From Promethearchaeota archaeon (lineage in GTDB: Archaea > Asgardarchaeota > Lokiarchaeia > Sigyniarchaeales > SOKP01), in NCBI GenBank assembly GCA_019057795.1, contig JAHLWS010000030.1, positions 39,524 to 103,523 on the forward strand: a stretch of DNA of 64,000 nucleotides. Reading direction: 5' to 3'. Both the position numbers and the translations under genes were made by a program. The notes beneath the pieces are model-generated. The model saw nothing but the letters and a program-made list of their open reading frames with translations. It was not told the DNA's origin and searched no databases. Positions 1 through 9,474 of the stretch are shown piece after piece. Position 1 is the stretch's first letter, and each line of letters opens with the position of its first letter.

Positions 1-1809
1 TTTAATAAAAAATACTAATTTAATTAGGATTATTGACAATAAAGCTATTATAAAAATAATAGCCGCAATTAAAAAAACATCAGGATAGTCTGTATCATCA
101 GTAAATTTTTCATAAATAGCGCCAATTCCATTACCCTCTAAGATATTTCCTGTGATTACATTAAAAGTGCTTTCTTCGAGATATATACCATATTTTTGGT
201 TATAACTAGCGGAATTTTCTATTAATTTATTATAGTGAGAAGATAAAAGTCTAAATCCATGCTGGGTGTTATTATTAGCGGTGTTATTTGTAAAAGTGTT
301 AAGATTGGAATAGCGGAGAGTGAATCCGTTGAGATTTCCAGTGGCTAGATTTTCTGTTAGAGTATTGTTATATGAAGAACTTAGGTAAAAACCGAGATAA
401 GTATTATTAATCACCTCATTGCCTGAAATGGTATTGTTATCAGATGATTCAAGAGAAAATCCATGTCTGTTATCTATTATGATATTTGCCGTCAAAATAT
501 TAATGTAAGAACAATTTAACGTCAAACCATTGGTATTTCCAGTCGCGTTATTAGCGATTAATGTATTATTAAAGGAATTCTTGAGGTAAAATCCGTATTG
601 GTTATTGTAAGCGGTATTATCTTTTAATCTTCCGTGAGTTACATTCTCTAAATAAAATCCATAGTAGTTATTTAATTTACCGTCGTTAACGGTTACGTCT
701 CTGATAATAAAATGAAGATTGGTATTCTTAATATGAACTCCATGCCCTATTGTAGCATAAATTTTATAATTTTCAATAACATAGGGATCATTTAAACTAC
801 CGTCCCCTATAAATTTATTTTCTATAGCAGTTTGATGAAAATCTAAGTTTCCATCAATATGAAGGAGGAACTTAACTATCACCTTAATAGTGTTTGAATC
901 TATTTCTCCGTTTATATTAAATGCCTTCATATAAAATTCATAAGTTCCAGGAGATAAATCTGTAATGTTATATTCCGTTACGGTTAATCCTTCAGCTAAA
1001 ATCTCAGCATTTTGATATAGTGTATAATTGTCGGCATTTTGCGAAATCGTCCAGGTTAAGGTGAAGGTTCCGTCTGTGTCGAATTCACCAGCGTCAGATT
1101 CTAAAAAAAAAGTTTCTGGACTGTATTTAATGTCTAATATTATATTTCCCACGCAATCCACTTCAAAAATACTTCCTAATTCATTAAAAAATAACGTGTT
1201 TCGCGTAATATTGTTGTAGTTGCTGTTATCTAAATAAATTCCATATTCTAAATTACTATTAGCAGTACTGTTGGCGAGTGTATTATTATTGGAGTACCAG
1301 AATCGAAAGCCATGTAAATTGTTAATTGCCACGTTATTACTGAAGGTGTTATTATCCGAATTTACGAGGAGAAACCCCGCGAGGTTATTATCTGCTGTAT
1401 TATTTTTTAATATTCCGTTAGTCACGTTGTAGAGATAAAATCCGTGATAATAATTTGAACGACCATTTGTTATGGATACATTTCTAACGATGAAATGGAG
1501 AGTAGTATTTCGAATTTCTATTCCGTGCTCGGATATAGCACGAATAGTATAATTTTCAATGATATAAGGATCGTTAAGACTTCCATCTCCACTAGATGCC
1601 TTAGCAGCAAGCATACCATTGCCATCAATAAATATTGATTCATCAAATGCCGATATCTTTGGTATCTTTGAATTGTGATAAAAAATATCTTCATTAGAAG
1701 CCATGTTAACTCCTAAGAACCTAGGTGAAATGAGAAAAAGAAGGTATCCTCCAATTAGCATGCTATAGATGAGAGTAAATAAAATAACACATGTGTTTTT
1801 ATTATGCAT
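1..1809 (-). CDS. Right-handed beta-helix surface protein, membrane anchored (3' end outside window)
   Basis: An open frame of 603 codons runs from an ATG at 1809 to the window edge without a stop. It opens with a hydrophobic signal or anchor segment (residues about 8-26). Two parallel beta-helix blocks of N-N-T/G-F-Y-L repeats follow, each introduced by GDGSLNDPY and IENY near residues 74 and 335. Between them lies a fibronectin-type-like stretch (about 230-300). A hydrophobic segment at the cut C-terminus (LIAAIIFIIALL) is probably a membrane anchor. NosD/pectate-lyase-fold repeat proteins like this are abundant in Asgard archaea and usually sit outside the cell. The region is visibly less AT-rich than the glycan locus beside it. 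Ligand or substrate is unknown. Confidence 0.85.
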   Translation of the reverse strand, partial: MHNKNTCVILFTLIYSMLIGGYLLFLISPRFLGVNMASNEDIFYHNSKIPKISAFDESIFIDGNGMLAAKASSGDGSLNDPYIIENYTIRAISEHGIEIRNTTLHFIVRNVSITNGRSNYYHGFYLYNVTNGILKNNTADNNLAGFLLVNSDNNTFSNNVAINNLHGFRFWYSNNNTLANSTANSNLEYGIYLDNSNYNNITRNTLFFNELGSIFEVDCVGNIILDIKYSPETFFLESDAGEFDTDGTFTLTWTISQNADNYTLYQNAEILAEGLTVTEYNITDLSPGTYEFYMKAFNINGEIDSNTIKVIVKFLLHIDGNLDFHQTAIENKFIGDGSLNDPYVIENYKIYATIGHGVHIKNTNLHFIIRDVTVNDGKLNNYYGFYLENVTHGRLKDNTAYNNQYGFYLKNSFNNTLIANNATGNTNGLTLNCSYINILTANIIIDNRHGFSLESSDNNTISGNEVINNTYLGFYLSSSYNNTLTENLATGNLNGFTLRYSNLNTFTNNTANNNTQHGFRLLSSHYNKLIENSASYNQKYGIYLEESTFNVITGNILEGNGIGAIYEKFTDDTDYPDVFLIAAIIFIIALLSIILIKLVFFIK

Positions 1810-2118
1810 TTTAATTCTTGTTATTTTTTAATTGATATTTGAAGTCTAATTATCGTAATTATGATTCTTTTATTACCTCTTATGATGTCTGTAACTTTAT
1901 TATTTGAATAATCATTATTTCTATAAATAACTACTTGTCTTATATTTAAATTTTATAATGAACATCCTAACAAATATATATTACTTTTTTATAAGTCTAT
2001 TTTTAGAAATATGTTAGTTCTAGACCAATCATTTTAAAAAAATTAAATTATAAGGAAATAATTAGTCAATTTCTCTGAGATCATAAATTTAATTAGTTAT
2101 AGTAATATATAAATTATT
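1810..2118. other. Intergenic region between divergent genes
   Basis: About 309 bases of very AT-rich sequence separate the beta-helix gene (minus) from the FAD oxidoreductase (plus). It must hold both promoters. Several TATA-like stretches are present, for example around 2084-2092 and 2106-2115, but none can be singled out. No coding remnant, tRNA or repeat was seen. Confidence 0.5.
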
Positions 2119-3420
2119 ATGCCCGATTTAGTTGTTGGAGCCGGTCTTGCGGGGCTATATAAAGCTTATAATTTATTGAAAGACGGTCATGATGTTGTTA
2201 TATTGGAAAAGAAGAATTATATGGGAGGTCAATTACATACAATCAAATATGAAATTGAAAATGAAGTTTATTTTTTTGATATAGGCCCACATGTACCTCC
2301 GAAAAATCATAAGGTTTGGAATGATTTATGCGAAAGATCGAATTCTATAAATATGCCGCTACCATTAAAAGTATCTATTAGCCTGAAACCAAAACTAAAT
2401 TTAGTTTTTCCACCAGATTTGAATACTTTAAGAAAAATAAGAGTGATTGATATTCTTAACCTAATTAAGTTTATTCCTTTTTATTTATATTCTTCAATAT
2501 TTAAGATTAAAGAAAAAAATCTTCAAGATTCATTAATAAATTCATGGGGATTAAAATTTTATCAAAATTATATATACTACTTTATCTCGAATTTTTGGAA
2601 ATCAGAACCTTCGAATATTTCTAAAGAATATAAGGCAAGATTTTCACCACCCAGTTATAAATATATAATTCAAAAAATATTGGAATCTAAGGATTCAACA
2701 CAAAAAAATGATAAAAATATAAATATATTTCCTTATCCAAAATATGGATGCGAAGGAGTTATTAATACTTTAAAGAACGACATTATTGCGGATAATGGAA
2801 TTATTAGAACCAATACTTCAATAACAGATCTAAGGATAATTGATGGTCAAATTGAAGTGAAATATATCCAGGAAAAAAATTCCTTTACAGAAAAATATGA
2901 TAATATATATTGGGCTGCATCAATTTCAGACCTCATTCAAATTTTAAATTTCGAACATTATAAAAAATTAGAATACCGGGCATTACTCACTGTAAATGTT
3001 AGTATTAATAGAAAAGATTTGCTTGGGGATAAAATACATACTTCATATATCATGATACCGAATATTGTTTTTCATAGAGTATATGAGCCTAATAAAATCA
3101 GTCCTTATATGGCTCCAAAAAATAAAACTTCTGCTTGTTTAGAGATAACATTAGATAAAAGAATTAATAATCCAAAGGATTTAGTAAATAAATCTTTAAA
3201 ACAATTTTGTTCTTTGTACAACTTAAAAAATTCAGAAATAAACCATTTAGGAAATGTATATTGCGAGGAAGCGTATCCTTTACTATTTATAGACTACAAA
3301 AAGGATTTTAATCGTTTGAAAGAAGAGTTAAAAATGAAAACTTCAAAAATCTCTTTAATTGGAAGAACAGGTCAATATTTTCCTTATAATATTGATAAAA
3401 CTCTAGATTCTATTTTATAA
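2119..3420 (+). CDS. FAD-dependent amine-oxidase-like oxidoreductase
   Basis: 433 residues. The N-terminus has the dinucleotide-binding motif VGAGLAGL (about residues 6-13), then an acidic residue after the second strand (VVILEKK) and a GGQ turn, followed by DIGPHV, as in the protoporphyrinogen oxidase / UDP-galactopyranose mutase-like flavoprotein group. The C-terminus (ISLIGRTGQYFPYN) resembles the second FAD-contacting motif of that group. In glycan loci such proteins act on sugar nucleotides or lipid-linked sugars, but the substrate here cannot be read from sequence. The start leaves very few residues before the first strand, as is normal for the fold. It converges on rfbD with a 28-base gap. 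Confidence 0.7.
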   Translation: MPDLVVGAGLAGLYKAYNLLKDGHDVVILEKKNYMGGQLHTIKYEIENEVYFFDIGPHVPPKNHKVWNDLCERSNSINMPLPLKVSISLKPKLNLVFPPDLNTLRKIRVIDILNLIKFIPFYLYSSIFKIKEKNLQDSLINSWGLKFYQNYIYYFISNFWKSEPSNISKEYKARFSPPSYKYIIQKILESKDSTQKNDKNINIFPYPKYGCEGVINTLKNDIIADNGIIRTNTSITDLRIIDGQIEVKYIQEKNSFTEKYDNIYWAASISDLIQILNFEHYKKLEYRALLTVNVSINRKDLLGDKIHTSYIMIPNIVFHRVYEPNKISPYMAPKNKTSACLEITLDKRINNPKDLVNKSLKQFCSLYNLKNSEINHLGNVYCEEAYPLLFIDYKKDFNRLKEELKMKTSKISLIGRTGQYFPYNIDKTLDSIL

Positions 3421-3448
3421 CATATTGGGAAATTAACATTATTTTATT

Positions 3449-4387
3449 TTAATCATAAGGATGTTCTTTCATATAATTTAATCCATCATTTAAATCAAAA
3501 ATCTTAAAATCTGGACCAATAGTATTTTTTAATTTGCTAATATCTAATCCAGCATTTTTTGGACGGACAGCTATTTGTTTAAAGTAATTTATTGGTTCAA
3601 TTAAATCTGATTTATATTTAAAAATTTCCGCACATTTAACGGCCATTTCATATCTATTCAGAATGCAATCTCCTACTGTATGATATATACCTCTGGCATC
3701 TTTTTCAATTAGCTTTAATAAGATCTGAGCTAAATTTCTTACAAAAGTTGGAGAATTAATTTGATTGGTAACCATAGAGATTTTCTCATTTTGTTTTAAT
3801 TTATTTAAGATCCATGTAATAAAATTCAGTTTAGATTTATTCCACCCGTATAAGACGGCAGATCTACAGATAAGATAATCAATTCCAGAATTAATTATAG
3901 CTAATTCTGCTTCATATTTTGTTTTACCATAGTGGCTTAAAGGATTAGGAACATCATCTTCAGTATAACCCCCATTCTCTTTTATTCCATCAAATATGAA
4001 ATCGGTTGAAAGAAAGACTAATTTTGAATTACTTTTTTCACAGGCTTTTATTACATTTTTAGGCCCTTCCACATTTATTTTTGTGGCAAATTTTTTATCT
4101 ATTTCACACTGATCAACATCTGTCATTGCTGCTGTCAACAAAATGATGTCAGGAGATATATTAATAATTTTTTTTATTATTTCCTTATTCTTCGTTATAT
4201 CTATATTATAAAAAGGAATATTTTCCTGAATATTATCGTTATTCAAGTCTGAAGCTATTAAAAATAAATGATTATTAAGAACTTCTTTTTCATTCCTAAA
4301 CTGAAGAATATTTGAACCTAAAAACCCATTTGCACCGATAATTAAAACTTTTTTTAAATGATTATCTATTTTTATATTGTTTTTCAT
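3449..4387 (-). CDS. rfbD: dTDP-4-dehydrorhamnose reductase
   Basis: 312 residues; last enzyme of dTDP-L-rhamnose synthesis, reducing dTDP-4-dehydro-L-rhamnose with NAD(P)H. Extended SDR fold: GANGFLG nucleotide motif at about residues 18-24, STD at 127-129 and the catalytic YxxxK at Y153/K157. TAAMTDVDQCE is typical of RmlD. The ATG at 4387 lies inside the 3' end of rfbB, giving a 26-base overlap, so the two are translationally coupled and this is the last gene of the rfbACBD operon. Confidence 0.9.
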   Translation of the reverse strand: MKNNIKIDNHLKKVLIIGANGFLGSNILQFRNEKEVLNNHLFLIASDLNNDNIQENIPFYNIDITKNKEIIKKIINISPDIILLTAAMTDVDQCEIDKKFATKINVEGPKNVIKACEKSNSKLVFLSTDFIFDGIKENGGYTEDDVPNPLSHYGKTKYEAELAIINSGIDYLICRSAVLYGWNKSKLNFITWILNKLKQNEKISMVTNQINSPTFVRNLAQILLKLIEKDARGIYHTVGDCILNRYEMAVKCAEIFKYKSDLIEPINYFKQIAVRPKNAGLDISKLKNTIGPDFKIFDLNDGLNYMKEHPYD

Positions 4388-5393
4388 AATATGTCAGATA
4401 TTCTTTAGTTGTCACATTTTTTAACCACTCTTCATTATAAAGGTACCATTGAACGGTTAGTTCTAATGCTTTTTCGAACTTTATTTCAGGCTTCCAACCT
4501 AATTCTTTAGTAATTTTATTGTGATCAATCGCATATCTTAAGTCATGACCAGGACGATCTGTTACAAAAGTTATTAGAGATTCTGGCTTATCTAATATTT
4601 TTAATATTTTTTTAACTAAATCGATATTGGAAATCTCAGAATCTCCGCCAATATTATAAATTTGTCCGATTTTTCCATCTAATAATACTTTTAAAATAGC
4701 CTTACAATGATCATCAACATATATCCAATCTCTGATATTAATTCCTTTACCGTAGATAGGCAATTCTTTATCGTTCGTAGCATTATAAATCATTAGAGGA
4801 ATAAGTTTTTCAGGAAATTGATAAGGACCATAATTATTTGAACATCGCGTAATATTTACTGGAAGATTAAAAGTTTTATAATAAGAATTCACTAAAAGAT
4901 CTGCTGATGCTTTACTTGCAGAATATGGACTATTAGGAGATAAATGAGTCGATTCAGTAAAAGGAGAATCATTAAAATCTAATGAGCCATATACTTCATC
5001 AGTAGATATTTGAACAAATTTTTCTATTTTATGCTTTCTAGCAGCATTTAATAATGATTGAGTCCCAAAGAAATTTGTTTCACAGCATATACTTGGATTG
5101 TCAATTGAACGGTCTACATGAGATTCAGCCGCAAAATTAACTATATAATCAACTTCTTCTTTATTAATTATCTTGTCAATAGTTGCAAAATCACATATAT
5201 CATTTTTATAAAATCTGTATTCATTAGGGAATTTTCTATCAATTTCTTTTAAGTTCTCTGGATTACCAGCGTAAGTTAATTTATCAACATTAATAATTTT
5301 AAAATCCTCGTTTAAACTAAGAATATATCTAATAAAATTACTCCCAATAAAGCCCATCCCGCCTGTGACTAAAATTTTTTTCATTTCAACCAA
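4362..5393 (-). CDS. rfbB: dTDP-glucose 4,6-dehydratase
   Basis: 343 residues. Converts dTDP-glucose to dTDP-4-dehydro-6-deoxyglucose. Hallmarks: GGMGFIG at about 11-17, AAESHVDRSI at 89-97, the dehydratase triad TDE at 131-133 and YSASK with Y157/K161, then RCSNNYGP. Full length for the family. The first ATG gives MVEMKK; an ATG three codons later is equally plausible. It is 19 bases downstream of rfbC and overlaps rfbD, so all four rhamnose genes form one transcription unit on the minus strand. Confidence 0.95.
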   Translation of the reverse strand: MVEMKKILVTGGMGFIGSNFIRYILSLNEDFKIINVDKLTYAGNPENLKEIDRKFPNEYRFYKNDICDFATIDKIINKEEVDYIVNFAAESHVDRSIDNPSICCETNFFGTQSLLNAARKHKIEKFVQISTDEVYGSLDFNDSPFTESTHLSPNSPYSASKASADLLVNSYYKTFNLPVNITRCSNNYGPYQFPEKLIPLMIYNATNDKELPIYGKGINIRDWIYVDDHCKAILKVLLDGKIGQIYNIGGDSEISNIDLVKKILKILDKPESLITFVTDRPGHDLRYAIDHNKITKELGWKPEIKFEKALELTVQWYLYNEEWLKNVTTKEYLTYYEKQYKNR

Positions 5394-5412
5394 ATTTCAA
5401 CATAATTTAATT

Positions 5413-5874
5413 TTATCCCATTTTAATATCCCAGTTATAATCGATTTCTTCAGAATTATATGGCAACCGATATTCATCGGGTTGAGTATAATTATAATAC
5501 TCAGTAGGAACATTAAGTACCATCATTCTTTTATTACCAACAGCTTTAAACCCGTGCCATATATTAGGTGGTATTGTTACTAAAAGTGGATTTTTTTCTC
5601 CAAAAAATATTTCGTTAATTTTTTTATACGTAGATGATTCTTTTCGATCATCATAAAGTACTAATTTGGCGTTACCAATTATACAGACCATATTATCCGT
5701 TTGAATTTTATGAGAATGCCAAGCTTTCACCACATTTGGAAAAGCTACAGTAATATAAGCTTGACCAAATTTCTTAAACATCGGCCAATCTGATCTAAAG
5801 CATTCCTGTAAATATCCTCTCTCATCTAAAATAGGACTTAATTTTTTAACCAAAACACCATCAATTAAATTCAT
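5413..5874 (-). CDS. rfbC: dTDP-4-dehydrorhamnose 3,5-epimerase (short form)
   Basis: 153 residues, a single cupin domain, shorter than the roughly 180-residue bacterial RmlC. Conserved parts are AWHSHKIQTDN (H53, H55, D60), GNAKLVLYDDR, the IPPNIWHGF strand with H107, and NVPTEYYNYTQPDEYRLP at the C-terminal active-site lid. Position between rfbA and rfbB supports the role. The short form lacks part of the N-terminal strand exchange region and some of the C-terminal helix, so related dTDP-sugar epimerase activity (for example a 3-epimerase) remains possible. Confidence 0.85.
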   Translation of the reverse strand: MNLIDGVLVKKLSPILDERGYLQECFRSDWPMFKKFGQAYITVAFPNVVKAWHSHKIQTDNMVCIIGNAKLVLYDDRKESSTYKKINEIFFGEKNPLLVTIPPNIWHGFKAVGNKRMMVLNVPTEYYNYTQPDEYRLPYNSEEIDYNWDIKMG

Positions 5875-5918
5875 TATTAATTCACTAAATACTATTTTTT
5901 TGAAAATTTAGAAAAAAT

Positions 5919-6671
5919 TTAACTTTTATTATTTAAAAATGATTTAACAAAATTACTCGATTTAATTAGAGTATCAAATGTTCCCGCATCAGACCAGAAT
6001 CCTTTAACAAAAATAGCCTTTGCTTTATTAATTTTGACGTAATAATTATTGACATCTGTAATTTCTAACTCACCCCTATCTGAATAACCAATTTCATTTA
6101 TAATTTTTTTAATTAAATCAAAAATATTTTCATTATAAAGGTATAAGCCTGTTACCGCATAATTACTCTTAGGAATTTTAGGTTTTTCTTCAATTGATTT
6201 AATAGTATTATCATTATTTAATTCAGCAACTCCAAATCTTTGAGGATCCTCGACTTTTTTTAAAAATAAACAACATTGATGTTCATTTGACTTTTCAAAT
6301 TCTTCAATTTCTGATTTAAAAGCATCTTCAAATATATTATCTCCTAGAATAACAGCAATTTTATGTCCTTTTACAATATTTTTTGTTAAGTATAAAGCTT
6401 CTGCAATACCACCAGGTCTTTGTTGATATACATAATTAAAATTCGCATTAAATTCACTACCATCTCCTAACAATCTTACAAAATCTCCTACACTTTCTCC
6501 GCCTAAAACAATTGTTATATCTTTTATTCCTGAACTAGTTAGCGTTTTAATAACTTTATAAATCATTGGTTCATCATAGACGGGTAAGAGATGTTTGTTT
6601 GTAACTTTGGTTAATGGTGATAACCTTGAACCCGTACCACCAGCTAAAATAACTCCTTTAATTGTAATCAA
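5919..6671 (-). CDS. rfbA: Glucose-1-phosphate thymidylyltransferase
   Basis: 250 residues. Makes dTDP-glucose from dTTP and glucose-1-phosphate. The nucleotide loop LAGGTGSRLSPLTKVTNKHLLP is present at about 9-30 and the metal-binding GDN at 110-112 (ILGDNIF), with EEKP (IEEKPKIP) and the C-terminal WSDAGTFDTL motif. The length is that of the compact RmlA form without the allosteric C-terminal extension. It is the first gene of the rhamnose operon, and about 300 bases upstream are non-coding. Confidence 0.93.
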   Translation of the reverse strand: MITIKGVILAGGTGSRLSPLTKVTNKHLLPVYDEPMIYKVIKTLTSSGIKDITIVLGGESVGDFVRLLGDGSEFNANFNYVYQQRPGGIAEALYLTKNIVKGHKIAVILGDNIFEDAFKSEIEEFEKSNEHQCCLFLKKVEDPQRFGVAELNNDNTIKSIEEKPKIPKSNYAVTGLYLYNENIFDLIKKIINEIGYSDRGELEITDVNNYYVKINKAKAIFVKGFWSDAGTFDTLIKSSNFVKSFLNNKS

Positions 6672-6978
6672 CTATATTTTAATTTTATTCGTTTTATTCT
6701 TTATATTTCTAATTCTTTAATATTAAATTTATTTCATAAATTTTAAGATTTTTTTGAAGTGTATTTAAACAATAATTTCTGAATCATTTTGATTATTTTT
6801 CTTAAGTCTTTTAAAATAACAATTAATGGTTAAGAAATTATATTTCTTATAATATAACAAATTAAGTAATTATTAGTGGTTCAATTCTCGTTAGCATTTT
6901 GATTTCTTTATATTGAATTTCAATTTGCTTTAAATTTTAAAATTATATTCGAAATTGAGTAAACAAAATTAACTTTGA
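6672..6978. other. Intergenic region upstream of rfbA
   Basis: About 307 AT-rich bases between the methyltransferase stop and the rfbA start, both on the minus strand. It should contain the rhamnose operon promoter. Several TATA-like stretches occur, but none stands out, and no gene remnant or stable hairpin was noticed. Confidence 0.4.
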
Positions 6979-7719
6979 TTAATTTATTCTTTTAAGATAT
7001 CCATTAGGATTAGTTGTCATATAAAACTTTTCTTTTGTCTTATCAATAATGAAATTTTTATTCTCAAGTAAAAAATCTTCGATGGCTTCCATTGGACCTG
7101 GACCAAAATTTTCAAAAACGGGATGTCCATTAATATTTGAATCCTCTACGATTAAATAACAGTCTTTTGTCACCATTTTGCTGTAGATTCTTAACTCATT
7201 AAGTACATGTTCTTTTGAATGGTCAGAATCTAAGATTACTATAACTTTATCGTCCTTGTTAATTTTTTCACTTACTTGGTTTTCAATTTCTTTTGAAGTA
7301 GTTGATCCCTTTAGAAAAGTAATTCTTTGATGTTTTGGTCTGCCTTCAAACTCTTCAATATCTATTGTAATAATTCGTCCATAGTTAATCAATTCACATA
7401 TATTTGCTAAAAATAGAGCACTTCCCCCTTTATATGTACCACATTCAATGATTATATCTGGTTTCAGAGATACGATAATTTCCTGATATATCCATAAATC
7501 AAAAGGACATTTATACAATTGATTAGTTAACCAATTTGTATTTCTCCAGGTTTGATAGGGATTATTATAATAGAGTTTATGAAAATGTTCTACAATGAAT
7601 TTTTCATTCAATTTATTTTGGAAGATAACATCTAGAATTTTACTTGTAGGAATAATTCTGGTAATTTTAGGTAAACTAAATTTAAGAATCTTATCTATAA
7701 GCTTTTTTTGAAAGTTCAT
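6979..7719 (-). CDS. CmcI-family (cephalosporin hydroxylase-like) methyltransferase
   Basis: 246 residues. NPYQTWRNTNWLTN, then CPFDLWIYQEII, IIECGTYKGGSALFLANI (SAM-binding strand and loop), TIDIE, ILDSDHSKEHVLNEL and LIVEDSNINGHPV are the landmarks of the CmcI / rhamnosyl O-methyltransferase family. Known members methylate sugar or polyketide hydroxyls using SAM and a metal. Next to a rhamnose operon, an O-methyltransferase for a glycan sugar is the natural inference. Its start overlaps the stop of the upstream methyltransferase by four bases (ATGA-type coupling). Confidence 0.8.
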   Translation of the reverse strand: MNFQKKLIDKILKFSLPKITRIIPTSKILDVIFQNKLNEKFIVEHFHKLYYNNPYQTWRNTNWLTNQLYKCPFDLWIYQEIIVSLKPDIIIECGTYKGGSALFLANICELINYGRIITIDIEEFEGRPKHQRITFLKGSTTSKEIENQVSEKINKDDKVIVILDSDHSKEHVLNELRIYSKMVTKDCYLIVEDSNINGHPVFENFGPGPMEAIEDFLLENKNFIIDKTKEKFYMTTNPNGYLKRIN

Positions 7720-8411
7720 AATTTAGGTAAGTTTTTTTTTAACGAATAAATAAAATCACTAAAAAATTCAGGATTTTTTAAATTAAGCAATTTTACTCTA
7801 TTAGCTTCTAAATCTTTATAAGTAAGATTTTTGATTTCCTCTGTTGAATAGTTTAAAGTGCTTTCAGGCTTTCCTTTAACGATTATTCCAAGACCATAAT
7901 CACAGTCTAATACAAATATTTTAAGATTGTCGTAATTGGATCGAAGTTGTACTATTGTTTTCCAAACATCTCCATTCCATTCTCCAGTCCAGCCAGAGAC
8001 GGACTCTTTTTCTGCTTCCTCAATAGAAAATGCCGGTGTAGCTGCAGGTTCGTGTGGAGGGTTACAGTCATGTATTACGATTATTCCATTATTAGTTAAA
8101 TAATTAAGAGTATTAAGAACATCCTTTAAAGATTGTTCATAAGTATGCAATCCATCAATTAAAACAACATCAATGCCTTTTTTAATTATAATTTTTGGAA
8201 TATTATTAAAAAACGCGTCACTCGTCATTTCAAAAATCTGGCGCTTTTTTTGTTTTTTTTTTTGTATTCGTATTATAGGATCAACAGCAAATTTCTTTGA
8301 TGCTCTAATTTGATTAAAACATTTCCCTTCATGAATTCCTATTTCTAAATAAGTTTTAGCTCTTTTTATATTTATGATTTCTTGTAAAACCGAAATTCTA
8401 TTCATATTCAT
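7716..8411 (-). CDS. Class I SAM-dependent methyltransferase
   Basis: 231 residues. TYLEIGIHEGKCFNQI is the SAM-binding glycine loop (about residues 20-35), IDGLHTYEQSLKDVLN (about 105-120) and IIVIHDCNPPHEPAA (about 130-145) are typical of the Methyltransf_24 type used for sugar methylation. The segment GWTGEWNGDVWKTIVQLR is characteristic of the glycan-associated subgroup. First gene of a two-gene minus-strand unit overlapping the CmcI-like gene by four bases; two methyltransferases in tandem suggest two methylated positions or sugars. Met3 is an alternative start. Confidence 0.8.
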   Translation of the reverse strand: MNMNRISVLQEIINIKRAKTYLEIGIHEGKCFNQIRASKKFAVDPIIRIQKKKQKKRQIFEMTSDAFFNNIPKIIIKKGIDVVLIDGLHTYEQSLKDVLNTLNYLTNNGIIVIHDCNPPHEPAATPAFSIEEAEKESVSGWTGEWNGDVWKTIVQLRSNYDNLKIFVLDCDYGLGIIVKGKPESTLNYSTEEIKNLTYKDLEANRVKLLNLKNPEFFSDFIYSLKKNLPKL

Positions 8412-8614
8412 TTATGTTTATTTATAGCTCCTATTAATATTTTTTGATTTATGATAAAATTCATAGAAAATAATAATTGAAATATAATTATCTTTTCTCA
8501 TTTCCAGAATTTTTTTACCTAATTTATTTATCTATTTTTTCGTTTGAAAGTCTCTTTAAATTTAGTTTGTGTTGATAATATTTTAACCATTAGACTTCAT
8601 TAAAGTTTAGATTA

Positions 8615-8778
8615 TCATAAGTTATTAGGATCATATGTAGTATTTAATTTTCTATAGTCTTTAATTACATATTCCAATTTTACTTTCACATCCAAAAGAG
8701 TTAATTCCTAAGGTATATCTCTTATTGCTTGATTTTTATATTTTTTAAAATTTCCCCATGAATATCTCTCCAATTTAA
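8615..8778 (-). pseudogene. Unidentified C-terminal gene remnant
   Basis: One reading frame on the minus strand gives a plausible protein tail of about 55 codons interrupted by a single TAG: RYSWGNFKKYKNQAIRDIP, stop, then ELTLLDVKVKLEYVIKDYR and KLNTTYDPNNL before a TGA. The ending faintly recalls the C-terminal tail of FAD-linked oxidases (TYDPNNL), but that is too short for a family call. It abuts the truncated glf gene tail to tail, suggesting a recombination scar. Confidence 0.35.
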
Positions 8779-9448
8779 TATTTTTAATTTAAAATATGAA
8801 AAGTTTTATAAAAATTACACTATGAAACAATGGAATACTGATCCTGAAAATTTAGATGCTTCAATTACTGCAAGAATTCCTGTTCGATATAATACTGATG
8901 ATAGATATTTTGATTCAAAAATTCAAGCCATGCCTTTAAATGGTTATTTTAACCTATTTAATACTCTCCTTAAAGGAATCGAAATTAGGTATAATAATGA
9001 ATTTTCAGAAGTTAAAAATGAAATCTCCTATGATAGATTAATTTATACAAGACCAATTGATGAATTTTTTAGTTATAAATACGGAAAACTCCCTTATAGA
9101 TCATTGAAATTCATTTTTGAAAATCATAGGAAAGAATATTATCAAGATAACATTCATGTAAATTATCCAAATGATTTTGATTATACAAGAATAGTGGAAA
9201 TCAAACATGCTACTGGCCAAAAATGTAATTCTACACCAATAGTTAAAGAATTTCCATCTCAAATAGGAAAACCTTTTTATCCGATTCCCAATCCTCAAAA
9301 TCACAATTTATATTTAAAATATAATCAAACCGCTATTAAATTAAAAAATGTTTACTTTATTGGAAGATTAGCAACATATCAATATTTGAACATGGATCAA
9401 GTTGTAAAGCAAGCATTACAACTTTTTAATCAAATTAGAAATTCATAA
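8762..9448 (+). pseudogene. glf: UDP-galactopyranose mutase, C-terminal part only
   Basis: The frame from 8762 reads LKYEKFYKNYTMKQW, then RIPVRYNTDDRYF, YTRPIDEFFSYKYGKLPYRSL, VNYPNDFDYTRIVEIKHATG, IPNPQNHNLYLKY and NVYFIGRLATYQYLNMDQVV, matching the second half of Glf (UDP-galactopyranose to UDP-galactofuranose). The first Met is at 8822, but homology continues upstream of it to a TGA at 8759. The N-terminal FAD-binding Rossmann half, including GxGxxG, is missing and not found upstream, so the product cannot bind flavin normally. Intact Glf is about 370 residues. Treated as a decayed gene; the substrate-binding half is well preserved, so the loss looks recent. Confidence 0.85.
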
Positions 9449-9474
9449 AGATAAGAATGATCTTGTTATTATTT

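Noticed and set aside
1028..1219. Plus-strand reading frame of 63 codons inside the beta-helix gene
   Set aside because: The minus strand is a continuous repeat protein there, so this is an antisense shadow.
6672..6978. Possible riboswitch or regulatory RNA upstream of rfbA
   Set aside because: The sequence is uniformly AT-rich with no stable GC-containing hairpins.
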